Source: Hymenobacter mucosus (lineage in GTDB: Bacteria; Bacteroidota; Bacteroidia; Cytophagales; Hymenobacteraceae). From it: a DNA stretch of 64,000 nucleotides. Below, piece after piece: positions 10,022 through 18,209 of this stretch; the first letter of the stretch is position 1, and every line of letters begins with the position of its first letter. Under the pieces are notes generated by a model that was not told where the DNA came from, did no database searches, and was given only the letters and a program-made list of their open reading frames with translations. The stretch spans positions 1 to 64,000 of the forward strand of contig NZ_FZNS01000001.1 in NCBI RefSeq assembly GCF_900188255.1. Direction: 5' to 3'. The translations under genes were made by a program, and so were the position numbers.

Positions 10022-10062
10022 CAAAGGTAGGGGTTTTAGCCTAAAAAATGACAGAATGGCAG
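10022..10062 (-). promoter_or_regulatory. miaB promoter with TGNCA-pair motif
   Basis: On the minus strand TACCTTTG (10029-10022) matches the Bacteroidota -7 consensus, 45 bases before the miaB start. A T-rich run lies at the expected -33 position. Just upstream, 10049-10062 reads TGACAGAATGGCAG on the plus strand; the 11 bases TGACAGAATGG also occur in front of groES (4065-4075). Confidence 0.6.
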
Positions 10063-10094
10063 AGCTCAAAGGGGCGGATTTCCGGCCGGGGGCC

Positions 10095-10790
10095 CTAAGG
10101 CAGGTAATCGAGTACGGCGCGCACGTCACTGACTTGGTGAAAGGCGAGACCTTCTAGCTGCGCGGGGTCAACGTACTCAAAAATCCAGTTGGCGTGGTAA
10201 GGTACGTGCACAGCCCGCAGCCCCAGCCGTGCTACTGGTAGAATATCAGATTTAAGAGAGTTGCCAATCATGATAAAATCGGCGGCGGTAGCTCCGTAGC
10301 GCGCCAGCAGGCGGCTGTAGGTGGCCTCATCCTTTTCACTGACTACCTCCACGTGGTCGAATAAGTCGCCCAAGCCCGAGCGGGCAATCTTACTTTCTTG
10401 GTCAAACAAGTCGCCTTTCGTGAGCACCATGAGGCGGTGGCCACGGTGGCGCAGTTCCGTGAGCGCCTCTACCACGCCAGGCAGCGGCTCAATAGGATAT
10501 CGTAGCAAGTCTTTGCCCATGTCCAGGATTTGCTGAATATCGTGGCCCGTCACTGCACCTTCCGTTAGCTGGATGGCAGTTTCAATCATGGACAGCATAA
10601 ACGACTTGGCGCCGTAGCCAAACAACTGCATGTTGCGGCGCTGCACATCATTGAGCTGGGTGCTGATGCGAACTACGTCGCCACAATGGGCCAGAATCTC
10701 AAACAAGCGGGCCTCCACTTGGTCGAAATGGGGCTGGTTGGGCCAAAGGGTATCGTCAGCGTCGAAGGCAATGAGGAGGGGAGCAGCCAT
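10095..10790 (-). CDS. HAD-superfamily hydrolase (phosphatase)
   Basis: 231 residues with all HAD motifs: motif I FDADDTLW near residue 9, motif II VLTKGD near residue 122 (Thr), a conserved Lys around KIARSGLGDLFDHVEVVSEK, and motif IV MIGNSLKSDILPV near residue 173. The helical insert between motifs I and II is a C1-type cap. It is a cytoplasmic phosphatase of unknown substrate. It is divergent from the acetyltransferase gene, with a -7 box (TAACTTTG on the minus strand) at 10837-10844. Confidence 0.87.
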   Translation of the reverse strand: MAAPLLIAFDADDTLWPNQPHFDQVEARLFEILAHCGDVVRISTQLNDVQRRNMQLFGYGAKSFMLSMIETAIQLTEGAVTGHDIQQILDMGKDLLRYPIEPLPGVVEALTELRHRGHRLMVLTKGDLFDQESKIARSGLGDLFDHVEVVSEKDEATYSRLLARYGATAADFIMIGNSLKSDILPVARLGLRAVHVPYHANWIFEYVDPAQLEGLAFHQVSDVRAVLDYLP

Positions 10791-10836
10791 AGCAGGAGCA
10801 ATAGGAAAAAACGCGGGAAGTACCCCGCAAAGGCGT

Positions 10837-10844
10837 CAAAGTTA
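10837..10844 (-). promoter_or_regulatory. -7 promoter box for the HAD hydrolase
   Basis: TAACTTTG on the minus strand matches TAnnTTTG exactly and lies 46 bases before the HAD start. The 70-base divergent gap must also drive the acetyltransferase gene on the plus strand. Confidence 0.5.
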
Positions 10845-10859
10845 TCGAACTTGCCGCCT

Positions 10860-11486
10860 ATGAAACAGCAGATCGACTTAGCTACCTGGAACCGTCGTGA
10901 GCATTTTACTTTCTTTTCGAGCTTCGACGAGCCGTTCTTTGGGCTGGTGGCGCCGGTAGAATGCACGCGGGCGCAGGCCGAAGCCAAACGACTTGGGGTG
11001 TCCTTCTTCTTGTACTACCTCTACCACTCGGTGCAAGCAGCCAATCAAATACCTGAGTTTCGCTACCGCATTGAAGACGGGCATGTGTACTGCTACGACC
11101 GGGTGCACGCCTCCGCTACTATTGGCCGGCCCGACCATACGTTTGGGTTTTCCTTTATTGAACAGCACGATTCGTTGGAGGAATTTGTGGCAGCAGCCAA
11201 GGCGGAGGTGGCCGCTGTGCAGGCTAGTACCGGCTTACGTCTGAGCGAAACCACCGCCCGCCCCGACGTGCTGCATTGCTCGGCCCTGCCGTGGGTGCGC
11301 TTCAGTGGTCTTACCCATGCCCGTAGCTTCAGCCACCCCGACAGCTGCCCCAAGATTTCGTACGGCCAGACCTACCAAGAAAACGGCGCCACCTGGATGC
11401 CCGTATCGGTAAATGTGCACCACGGCCTAGCCGATGGTTACCACGTAGGACAATTTCTTGCGGCCTTCCAGGAGCGGCTAGCGTAG
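10860..11486 (+). CDS. chloramphenicol O-acetyltransferase-type enzyme (CatA family)
   Basis: 208 residues, close to the 210-220 of CatA enzymes. Starts MKQQIDLATWNRREHFTFF, the usual opening. The catalytic motif HHxxxDG is intact as VHHGLADGYHVGQF near residue 190, giving the general-base histidine. FSFIEQHDSLEEFVAAAKAE and the Cys-Ser-Ala-Leu-Pro-Trp stretch fit the family. It should transfer acetyl from acetyl-CoA to a hydroxyl acceptor; whether that is chloramphenicol is not shown by the sequence. No mobile-element signs around it and the base composition looks like the neighbours, so it is probably chromosomal and intrinsic. It converges with pabB. Confidence 0.88.
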   Translation: MKQQIDLATWNRREHFTFFSSFDEPFFGLVAPVECTRAQAEAKRLGVSFFLYYLYHSVQAANQIPEFRYRIEDGHVYCYDRVHASATIGRPDHTFGFSFIEQHDSLEEFVAAAKAEVAAVQASTGLRLSETTARPDVLHCSALPWVRFSGLTHARSFSHPDSCPKISYGQTYQENGATWMPVSVNVHHGLADGYHVGQFLAAFQERLA

Positions 11487-11547
11487 CAAGGCCCACGGGC
11501 AAGCCCCAAGCTTGCGTTGCCCTTCGGCCGACGCGAAGGTTGGCGAC

Positions 11548-12840
11548 CTACTCGCGTGTAACGCCCAGCACGGCTAGCAGGGCGCGAGCTTTCAGCAGGC
11601 ACTCCTCATATTCATGCTCCGGTACAGAGTCGTAAGTGATGGCAGAGCCCACTTGGAAGCTGACATGACCAGTGTCGGACCGGTACTGCAAGCTGCGAAT
11701 AACCACGTTGAAGTCGAAGTCCCCATTGGGAAGCAGGTAGCCAATGCTGCCGCTGTAAAGGCCTCGGCGGCTGTGCTCGTAGTGCTCAATGAGTTGCATA
11801 GCCCGTATTTTCGGGGCCCCCGTCATGGAGCCCATGGGGAAGGTCGCCCGCAGTAGGTCTACTACGTCGGCGGTGGGCTGGGCCTGTGCTTGCACCGAGG
11901 AAATCATCTGCCACACGTGCTGAAACGGGTACAAGCCAAATAGCTCCGGTACCTGCACACTGCCGGGCTGAGCCACGCGAGCCAAGTCGTTGCGAACCAG
12001 ATCCACAATCATCAGGTTTTCAGCCCGCTCTTTCTCGTTATGAAGCAGGGCGAGGCGCTGAGCATCATCCTCGGCCGGAGTGGTGCCGCGCCGGCTAGTG
12101 CCTTTGATGGGCTGAGAAAGGAGGGTGCTACCCTCGCGGCGCAGAAACCGCTCGGGTGAGGCGCACAGGAGAAACTGCTGCTGCTGACGGTAGAAACCCG
12201 CGAAAGGAGTAGGAGATGCTGCGTTGAGACGAAGAAAGACATCAACGGGGTCAAGGTGTACTCCTTCAGCGGTAAATTCCTGGCACAAGTTAAGTTCGTA
12301 CACTTCCCCATTGAGGATGTCTTCCTGCACGGCCCGTACAGCCGCCAGGTAATCAGGCCGCGGAAACCGGGGTTGTAGGGCTACCCCAGTTAGCGGGGTA
12401 GCAACTGGCAGGGGCGTAGCTATAATCTGTTGGAAAACAGCAGCCGGAGTTAGTGCGTCAGCCGCATCCGGCGCCACATGAATTTCTACAGTATTGGCCT
12501 GCCAGCACAGCCAAGCGCTAGCATGGAAGAAGTGCAGCATTGGCCACGCTAGGCCCGTTGGGTGGCTGCTGCTTAGCGCTTCAATTTCATCTTTCACCTC
12601 ATAGGTGAGGAATCCGCAGCGGGGTGCGGTAGTTGGTTGCTGAAGCCAGGGCCGCAGCTCAGCCAGGGAAGCTGGGCCTGCGCTGGCATCGGTTGCAACG
12701 GCTAGCAACTGGCGAAAAGCGCCTTGCGGGTAGGAGAGGCCGCTGGGCTCGAAGTACGCACAATACGTAAACTCGGCGGCCCAGTGTAGGGCCTGGGCAC
12801 GAAAAGAAACAGGGAGTTCGGAAAGTGGAATTGAAAGCAC
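11548..12840 (-). CDS. pabB: aminodeoxychorismate synthase component I (anthranilate synthase I family)
   Basis: 430 residues. The chorismate-binding domain fills the C-terminal two-thirds: QPIKGTSRRG, NEKERAENLMIVDLVRNDLA, FPMGSMTGAPKIRAM and FQVGSAITYDSVPEHEYEE. The Lys in PIKGT is diagnostic of aminodeoxychorismate synthase (anthranilate synthases have Ala), so the product is ADC for folate. It starts at GTG (12840); no ATG occurs for many residues. A -7 box ends only four bases upstream, so the mRNA is probably leaderless. No pabA or pabC neighbour is in view. Confidence 0.88.
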   Translation of the reverse strand: MLSIPLSELPVSFRAQALHWAAEFTYCAYFEPSGLSYPQGAFRQLLAVATDASAGPASLAELRPWLQQPTTAPRCGFLTYEVKDEIEALSSSHPTGLAWPMLHFFHASAWLCWQANTVEIHVAPDAADALTPAAVFQQIIATPLPVATPLTGVALQPRFPRPDYLAAVRAVQEDILNGEVYELNLCQEFTAEGVHLDPVDVFLRLNAASPTPFAGFYRQQQQFLLCASPERFLRREGSTLLSQPIKGTSRRGTTPAEDDAQRLALLHNEKERAENLMIVDLVRNDLARVAQPGSVQVPELFGLYPFQHVWQMISSVQAQAQPTADVVDLLRATFPMGSMTGAPKIRAMQLIEHYEHSRRGLYSGSIGYLLPNGDFDFNVVIRSLQYRSDTGHVSFQVGSAITYDSVPEHEYEECLLKARALLAVLGVTRE

Positions 12841-12844
12841 GTGA

Positions 12845-12852
12845 CAAAAGTA
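12845..12852 (-). promoter_or_regulatory. -7 box abutting the pabB GTG start
   Basis: TACTTTTG on the minus strand (12852-12845) matches TAnnTTTG. Only four bases separate it from the GTG start codon, so transcription would begin at or next to the start codon. No clear TTTG -33 element is visible. Confidence 0.5.
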
Positions 12853-12987
12853 CGATGCCGCCGGCCCAGGACCTTGAGGCGCCCCTTCGCAGAAACAAAC
12901 GGTTGTCCATTACAAACAACACAAGCTGCCGAATCGGATAACGTAATCAGGTAGTAGGATGATTGATTGCCCTTGGTCTAGCGCTGA

Positions 12988-14526
12988 TTAGGGCTGCTGA
13001 AGCTCGCGTAAGGCTAGTTTAGCCTTGGTATCGGTGCTATTCTTGTATTCGTGCCGGGGGTAGCTTAGGGCCTTCTGAAAGTACATCTTAGCTGTATTCT
13101 TCTGCCCCTCAGCCTGGTATAAGTACCCCAACTGTAAGGCCGATTGTGGGGCAAAGTAATAGGGCGCATTGCCCGCTCGGGCTACGGTTTGGGCATAAAA
13201 TAGCCGGGCCGAGTCTAAGCGCCCTAGCAAGTGCCAGGCGCGGGCGCGGCGGTAGGGTTCCTCTAGCTGGTTGCGGAGGGGGGTGCTTGTCGTAGGGCGG
13301 AAGCCATTGAGGGTATGCAGGGCTTCTCGGTAGTAGCCACCATCAATTTGCAAACGGGCGCGGGTGAGCTGCCTGTTTAGTGGAAGCTTGTCCTCGAAGA
13401 AACGGTGGGCATAGTGATCCTCCTCCAAAATAGTGCGCCCACCCGTGCCGATCTGGCGGCGGTACTGCTCGGCTGCCGCGGCATCGCCCCCCAACCAAGC
13501 CGCCAAATACAGTTTAAAGGCTGCATCCTTCTGGTAGTGTTGTCCGTGGTATTCCTGTAGAAAGAGCTGATTGGCTCGTAGCGAGGCCGCATATTGCCCC
13601 TGGTACAATAGCAGGTCGGCGGCCATGTGGTGCAGGTAGGGAAGGGGCAAGTAGCCCGAACCGGTAGGACGCGCCCGATACGCCGCCAGCGCAGCATCGG
13701 TGTGGTGCTGCTTTTTCTGGAGGCTAATAAGTAGGTAGCTAACCAGCAAATTGTCGGGCTGCTGCCGCCGCAGGTTCTCTACTAGGCTCAGAGCGGCCTC
13801 CGGTTTCTTGTAATAGGTTTCCTCTAGTACGGCTAAAATTAAGCGAGCTTCTAGTTGAAAGTCATTGGGCTGAGTAGCCGCTAGGCGCAGGTTGTGCAGG
13901 CCTGCCTCCACACTGCCCGGCAGGCCTAGCAGCTTCAGAAACCAGCGGTACGACTCAGGCAAGGAGCCGATGAAGAACTGCATCATGCCCAATGTTTTGC
14001 GCGCCGGTACGTAGTGGGGGTAGCGCCGTACTACCTGCTGCATCTGCTGGTAGCTCTGGCGCAAATTCCAAGCTCCCTGAGCTTCGTGGCTGAACACTAC
14101 CTGGGCGGCGGCTTTGTGCAGGCGAATTTCGGCTTGGGCGTATTCAGCCAGGGCACTGCCCTCGGCGGCCTGCTCTAATAAGCGAAGCCGACGGTCTTGG
14201 GCAGTTACTATGGCCTCGTAGCGACTGGCGTTCTGGCTGATTAAAAGCTCCGTTATTTCTAAGCAGTCGTAGACCAGCAATGTGCCAGGCGCAGTCGGAG
14301 GAGCATCTTGCAGCAGCGCGCGCGCCGGGGCAGGCCGCAGCTTTAACACCTCGGCGTAAGCCCGCGCCTGCATTGTAGTAAACCCAGGCGTAGCAACTCG
14401 CTCAAGCTGAGGCTGCACCGCTAGCCCGGAGCGAAAGGACGCGCAGAGTAGTAATATCAACAGCCCAAACAGCCGGCTGGCCCTACGGCCCCTTTCCTTA
14501 CGCGCTACTGCGGAGAACACACTCAT
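12988..14526 (-). CDS. secreted or membrane-anchored TPR protein
   Basis: 512 residues. An N-terminal hydrophobic stretch (LFGLLILLLCASFRSGLAV) after a basic ERGRRASR reads as a signal peptide. The rest is helical and TPR-like: QQMQQVVRRYPHYVPARKTL, ALSLVENLRRQQPDNLLVSY, LRANQLFLQEYHGQHYQKDA, and the C-terminal LQLGYLYQAEGQKNTAKMYF. It is probably periplasmic or outer-membrane associated. I chose the ATG at 14526 over an upstream TTG (14532). Function unknown. It lies 53 bases after the zinc-ribbon gene on the same strand but across a strong terminator, so it is likely transcribed separately. Confidence 0.75.
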   Translation of the reverse strand: MSVFSAVARKERGRRASRLFGLLILLLCASFRSGLAVQPQLERVATPGFTTMQARAYAEVLKLRPAPARALLQDAPPTAPGTLLVYDCLEITELLISQNASRYEAIVTAQDRRLRLLEQAAEGSALAEYAQAEIRLHKAAAQVVFSHEAQGAWNLRQSYQQMQQVVRRYPHYVPARKTLGMMQFFIGSLPESYRWFLKLLGLPGSVEAGLHNLRLAATQPNDFQLEARLILAVLEETYYKKPEAALSLVENLRRQQPDNLLVSYLLISLQKKQHHTDAALAAYRARPTGSGYLPLPYLHHMAADLLLYQGQYAASLRANQLFLQEYHGQHYQKDAAFKLYLAAWLGGDAAAAEQYRRQIGTGGRTILEEDHYAHRFFEDKLPLNRQLTRARLQIDGGYYREALHTLNGFRPTTSTPLRNQLEEPYRRARAWHLLGRLDSARLFYAQTVARAGNAPYYFAPQSALQLGYLYQAEGQKNTAKMYFQKALSYPRHEYKNSTDTKAKLALRELQQP

Positions 14527-14532
14527 AAACAA

Positions 14533-14561
14533 AAAAAGAACGGCGCGAGGCCGTTCTTTTT
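14533..14561 (-). terminator. terminator after the Nif3/zinc-ribbon pair
   Basis: Perfect 12-base arms (AAAAAGAACGGC, 14533-14544, and its complement 14550-14561) with a five-base loop, T-rich on both strands. It lies 21 bases after the zinc-ribbon stop and overlaps the leader of the next TPR gene. Confidence 0.8.
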
Positions 14562-14581
14562 AAAGGGTCAGGAAGTGGTTG

Positions 14582-15331
14582 CTACGCGTTGCGGGCCTCC
14601 ACATCGGCCAGCACGCGGCCGCAGTGCTCACATACGATAATCTTCTTGTGGGCAATGATGTCGGCTTGGCGCTGGGGAGGTACTGTGTTGAAGCAGCCGC
14701 CGCAGGCATCACGCTTTACCGTTACCACGGCCAGGCCGTTGCGTACGTTGCCGCGGATGCGGGTGTAAGCCGTCAGCAGGCGTTCCTCAATGGGCTGGGA
14801 GGCGCCGCCGCGCTCATCCATCAGCTTCTTCTCGTCGGCCTCACTCTCGCTTACGATGACGTCCAACTCGCCTTTCTTGTTTTCGAGGTCCTTTTTACGG
14901 TCTTCGAGGCGCTGCTTGGTGCCGGCGATGTCGGTATTTTTGAGTTCGATCTGGTACTGAGCTTCTTTGATTTTCTTCTCAGAAATCTGGATTTCAAGCT
15001 TCTGTAGCTCGATTTCCTTGCCAATAGCCTCGTACTCGCGGTTGTTGCGTACGTTCTGCTGCTGCTCTTCGTAGCGCTTAATCAGGCCATCCGCATCCTT
15101 GGCGGCTTGCTTGCGCTGCTTGATCTGGTCGTTGAGGGCGGCAATTTCTTCGTCGAACTTGCTCACGCGTACTTCATAGCCGGCAATTTCGTCCTCCAGG
15201 TCGCGCACCTCTTCGGGCAGGTCGCCCCGTACGCGCCGGATTTCGTCGAGCTGCGAGTCAATACGCTGCAGGTTCAGAAGGGCTTCCAGCTTGCTAGAAA
15301 CGGGAGTTTCCGTGGAGGGATTAGAAATCAT
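14582..15331 (-). CDS. coiled-coil protein with C4-type zinc ribbon
   Basis: 249 residues. Residues of about 15-180 form a long charged coiled coil (LEALLNLQRIDSQLDEIRRV; EVRDLEDEIAGYEVRVSKFD; KKDLENKKGELDVIVSESEA). The C-terminus carries a four-cysteine zinc ribbon, CGGC near residue 207 and CEHCG near residue 235. The family is widespread and usually named zinc ribbon domain-containing protein; in other phyla related proteins are proposed to act as coiled-coil adaptors. Its start overlaps the nif3 stop by 11 bases, the conserved Bacteroidota pairing. Confidence 0.88.
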   Translation of the reverse strand: MISNPSTETPVSSKLEALLNLQRIDSQLDEIRRVRGDLPEEVRDLEDEIAGYEVRVSKFDEEIAALNDQIKQRKQAAKDADGLIKRYEEQQQNVRNNREYEAIGKEIELQKLEIQISEKKIKEAQYQIELKNTDIAGTKQRLEDRKKDLENKKGELDVIVSESEADEKKLMDERGGASQPIEERLLTAYTRIRGNVRNGLAVVTVKRDACGGCFNTVPPQRQADIIAHKKIIVCEHCGRVLADVEARNA

Positions 15332-16421
15332 AACGGACGGGGTTGGTGAGGGTCTCAGCAGTTAAGAGCGCAAAAGTACTCCCAAAGTTGTCGGCAAGCA
15401 AATCCCGAAAGATTTCGCCGGTGAATTGCTCGCTCTCAAAATGGCCAACGTCGCAGAGGAGCAGGCGGCCTTCTGCCTGGAAGTATTCGTGATATTTCAG
15501 GTCGCCGGTTACGTAGGCGTTGGCACCAGCGGCGCGGGCTTTGCCAATCAGAAAGCTGCCCGCCCCGCCGCAAAGTGCAACGCGGGTGATGGGTTGCCCA
15601 AAATCGGTGTGCTTTACTACGGGCACGCCCAGGGCGGCCCGGAGCCGCTGCCGGAACTCCTGTGGGCTCAGATGTTCGGGTAGGTCGCCTACCATGCCCG
15701 CGCCGACACCTTGGTGCTCGTTTTCTAGCTTTAGCAGTTCGTAGGCCACTTCCTCGTAGGGATGAGCCTGGCGCAGTGCCCGCAAGGCCGCGCGTTGTAG
15801 GTGCAACGGCAGCAGTACCTCCACGCGCTGCTCGTGGGTAGTCTCTGGCTGCAAGGGCGTGCCGGTGTGGGGGTGGGTGCTGGCACCAGGCGTGAATGTT
15901 CCGGTGCCATCCATGCGGAAGCTACAGTCAGAATAGTCACCAATCTGGCCCGCACCGGCCTGATACAGGGCATGCAGCACAGCTTCGGTGTGCGTGTGGG
16001 GCACGTACGTCACAAGCTTACCCAGAATACCTGTTTTGGGGTCGAGGATACGCAGGTTTTGGAGGCCCAGTTTCTCGGCCAGCTTTCGGTTTACGCCCTG
16101 ATGTACGTTGTCGAGGTTGGTATGGGCGGCATAAATGGCTACGTCGTGCTTGATGGCCTTGATGAGGGTCTGCTCTACCTCGTTGGCTCCCGTAAGGCGC
16201 TTGAGGGGGCGAAATACCACCGGGTGGTGGGCCACTACCACGTTGCAGCCCCGGCGTACCGCTTCATCTACTACGGCTAGCGTGCAGTCGAGAGCAATAA
16301 GTACGCCTCGCACCTCCATCTGGGGGTCGCCGCATTGCAGGCCGGCATTGTCATACGATTCTTGGTAGGCGAGGGGAGCAGCGCGCTCGAGCACGCGGGC
16401 TAAGTCTTGAACAGTGGGCAT
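15321..16421 (-). CDS. Nif3-like dinuclear metal center protein
   Basis: 366 residues from the ATG at 16421 (MPTVQDLARVLERAAPLAY). The N-terminal half has the metal-binding VVVAHHPVVFRPLKRL; the C-terminal half has VALCGGAGSFLIGKARAAGA and LLCDVGHFESEQF, whose His and Glu complete the dinuclear site. The extra middle domain (about residues 130-240, with RVEVLLPLHLQRAALRALRQ) is the PII/CutA-like insertion of the long Nif3 form. The family forms hexameric rings; biological role unresolved, with GTP cyclohydrolase 1 type 2 used as a database name. Co-transcribed with the zinc-ribbon gene. Confidence 0.9.
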   Translation of the reverse strand: MPTVQDLARVLERAAPLAYQESYDNAGLQCGDPQMEVRGVLIALDCTLAVVDEAVRRGCNVVVAHHPVVFRPLKRLTGANEVEQTLIKAIKHDVAIYAAHTNLDNVHQGVNRKLAEKLGLQNLRILDPKTGILGKLVTYVPHTHTEAVLHALYQAGAGQIGDYSDCSFRMDGTGTFTPGASTHPHTGTPLQPETTHEQRVEVLLPLHLQRAALRALRQAHPYEEVAYELLKLENEHQGVGAGMVGDLPEHLSPQEFRQRLRAALGVPVVKHTDFGQPITRVALCGGAGSFLIGKARAAGANAYVTGDLKYHEYFQAEGRLLLCDVGHFESEQFTGEIFRDLLADNFGSTFALLTAETLTNPVRYDF

Positions 16422-16495
16422 CACTACTATACTAGGTGAAAGACGACACAAAGGTGGTAAAGGAAATAGAAGGCTGGCGCGGCAGGAGTAGCCCC

Positions 16496-17209
16496 CTAAC
16501 CAGTACGGCTGGTTCGCGTTGTGTTATCGTCGCCTGTCAGCAGTGTACTCTGCAGAATTTCCACATAGTGAGCCACGTTTTCGGCCAATGCCTTCCGCTT
16601 GTATTGCATCAAAAACCGAGGATGGTCAAGGATGTGGATTTGCTGGAATAAGCCTAGCTCGTTGTTTAGCTTAGTGAAGTACTGTCCATTGCGGCGGCCA
16701 AGGCAGATGGCCGCGTGCTGGGCCAGTCCCACCTCATGCACCTGACGCCGCACCGAGTCCTGGATGCTGGGCCAGAGTGCCGCCGTCACGGCCGGGGAGT
16801 CGTAGAAATTATAGTTTAGCCCTTCACGCAGGAGCACCAGAGGGTAGAGTGAGCCCAGAAAAAAATGCTGATAAAAGGCCTGTGGCCCGCCCATGGCTTC
16901 AATAACGGCCTGCACAAATTCGCTCGATGGTTCTCGTCGGCGCGGCAAGTCGTTGGCAATTCCCCACGTAGTTAGGGCTACGGGGTCCGTGAAGGCTACA
17001 CCAGTGCGGCCATTGCCGAGACGGCCAGGGTTAATGCCCAAGAGCGCCACCCGGGGTTGGTTGCCGGTGTAGTAGCGCTGAGCAAATTGCCAAAAAAGCT
17101 CCCGTGGGGTAGACTCTTGGTATGGACTGTAAGCATGCACGCTTTCCGGTAGCGGCGTAGCCGGGGTAGGAAATTGCGTTAGGAAGTGTAGGAGCCGGTC
17201 GGCGAACAT
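16496..17209 (-). CDS. SMUG2-like uracil-DNA glycosylase family protein
   Basis: 237 residues. The glycosylase active-site loop is seen as VALLGINPGRLGNGRTGVAF near residue 55 (GINPG motif) and the second motif as ILDHPRFLMQYKRK near residue 195. This fits the SMUG2 subfamily in Bacteroidota, which removes uracil or related damaged bases from DNA. It lies 57 bases downstream of the PP2C gene on the same strand and may be co-transcribed with it. Family confidence is good; substrate not determined. Confidence 0.82.
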   Translation of the reverse strand: MFADRLLHFLTQFPTPATPLPESVHAYSPYQESTPRELFWQFAQRYYTGNQPRVALLGINPGRLGNGRTGVAFTDPVALTTWGIANDLPRRREPSSEFVQAVIEAMGGPQAFYQHFFLGSLYPLVLLREGLNYNFYDSPAVTAALWPSIQDSVRRQVHEVGLAQHAAICLGRRNGQYFTKLNNELGLFQQIHILDHPRFLMQYKRKALAENVAHYVEILQSTLLTGDDNTTRTSRTG

Positions 17210-17266
17210 AGAGGTAGGGAGCAGAGTGGAACTGCTTGTACGGGGCAGGTCTCAGGTGGTGCCCAT

Positions 17267-18001
17267 TCAAACCAGCCTAATTCTAACCACGGCCAAGTCG
17301 TCCATAGGTACAAGCGAGTACCTGTTTTCTAGCCGTTTAAGCTTGATGTTCAACATTTCACTGCGCTCAGTAAGCTCGTCATCTACCAAGAGATAGTGCG
17401 CAATAGCACGGGTGTCGGAAGGAGAGGAATCGGTCGATTGAAAGCTGTCGATGCCATCAGTAGCCAGGCCCAGGTTGGTGCAGGAAGTGGAGTGGAATGA
17501 CTGCTTGTGTTGAGCCAGCCACTCTTCAAAGTGCTGGCCCAAATGATAAGCTAGGTAGTCGGGCTGGTTGTCCTGCTCAAAGCGGGTGATACGCTCATTA
17601 ATGGCCACGGTAGCATCGCCCACTGCCAACCCATATACCTCCCCCGTGTTTTGGTCGAGCAGCGCCATGACCAGGGTCGTCAGCAATTCGTTGGTGTCGA
17701 GCAGCAGGTAGTTACGCGCCTGCTGAAATTCTCCAAACAGGGCCGCCATAATCTCAACCAGTTCCTGCTGCACGGAGGTAGCTGAGATATCTTCGTGAAA
17801 TTGCTGGTACTGCCGCTCCTTCACCACTTTGCGAATGATTTTGGCCGCCAGGGTAGAGGCAAAATGACTTTCTCGCCCCATCGTACAGCCGTCCATCACG
17901 GCGCATAGCCAACGGCCGCTGCCCATTGGCTGCACCACGCTGAAATCTTCGCAAAAGTCAGCGTGGTATTCTCCTCTCCTGAGGAGCTGATATACTTCCA
18001 T
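17267..18001 (-). CDS. PP2C-family serine/threonine phosphatase
   Basis: 244 residues. PP2C metal-binding motifs are visible: CEDFSVVQPM near residue 18 (ED) and LCAVMDGCTMGRESHFAS near residue 32 (MDG), plus VYGLAVGDATVAINERI around residue 122 and LGLATDGIDSFQ near residue 180. The C-terminal DDLAVVRIRLV matches the final DD metal motif. It is a stand-alone soluble catalytic domain that would dephosphorylate Ser/Thr residues; no partner kinase is visible nearby. It is divergent from lpxK. Confidence 0.83.
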   Translation of the reverse strand: MEVYQLLRRGEYHADFCEDFSVVQPMGSGRWLCAVMDGCTMGRESHFASTLAAKIIRKVVKERQYQQFHEDISATSVQQELVEIMAALFGEFQQARNYLLLDTNELLTTLVMALLDQNTGEVYGLAVGDATVAINERITRFEQDNQPDYLAYHLGQHFEEWLAQHKQSFHSTSCTNLGLATDGIDSFQSTDSSPSDTRAIAHYLLVDDELTERSEMLNIKLKRLENRYSLVPMDDLAVVRIRLV

Positions 18002-18175
18002 GCAGATACTACCTTCAAACAGCCGGGCTACTGCAGTAGCGGAGAAAAATCGGGAAACTGATTAGGCCATGAAGTGAAGCAAATATCTGGCTTTTCAGGA
18101 GCTTTTATGCCTGCCTCTAACGAGCTTCTTGCGCAATATGTAAGGGCAACCCGCCGGAAGCTTTGCGCAACCCGC

Positions 18176-18183
18176 TATTTTTG
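18176..18183 (+). promoter_or_regulatory. -7 promoter box for lpxK
   Basis: TATTTTTG matches TAnnTTTG and ends 26 bases before the lpxK ATG. A TTTG occurs at 18162-18165, too close to serve as a normal -33 element. Confidence 0.45.
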
Positions 18184-18209
18184 CGGCTCCCGTCGCTTCT
18201 TTGCCTGCA

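Noticed and set aside
15801..16280. Plus-strand open frame opposite nif3
   Set aside because: Antisense shadow of a well-supported gene.
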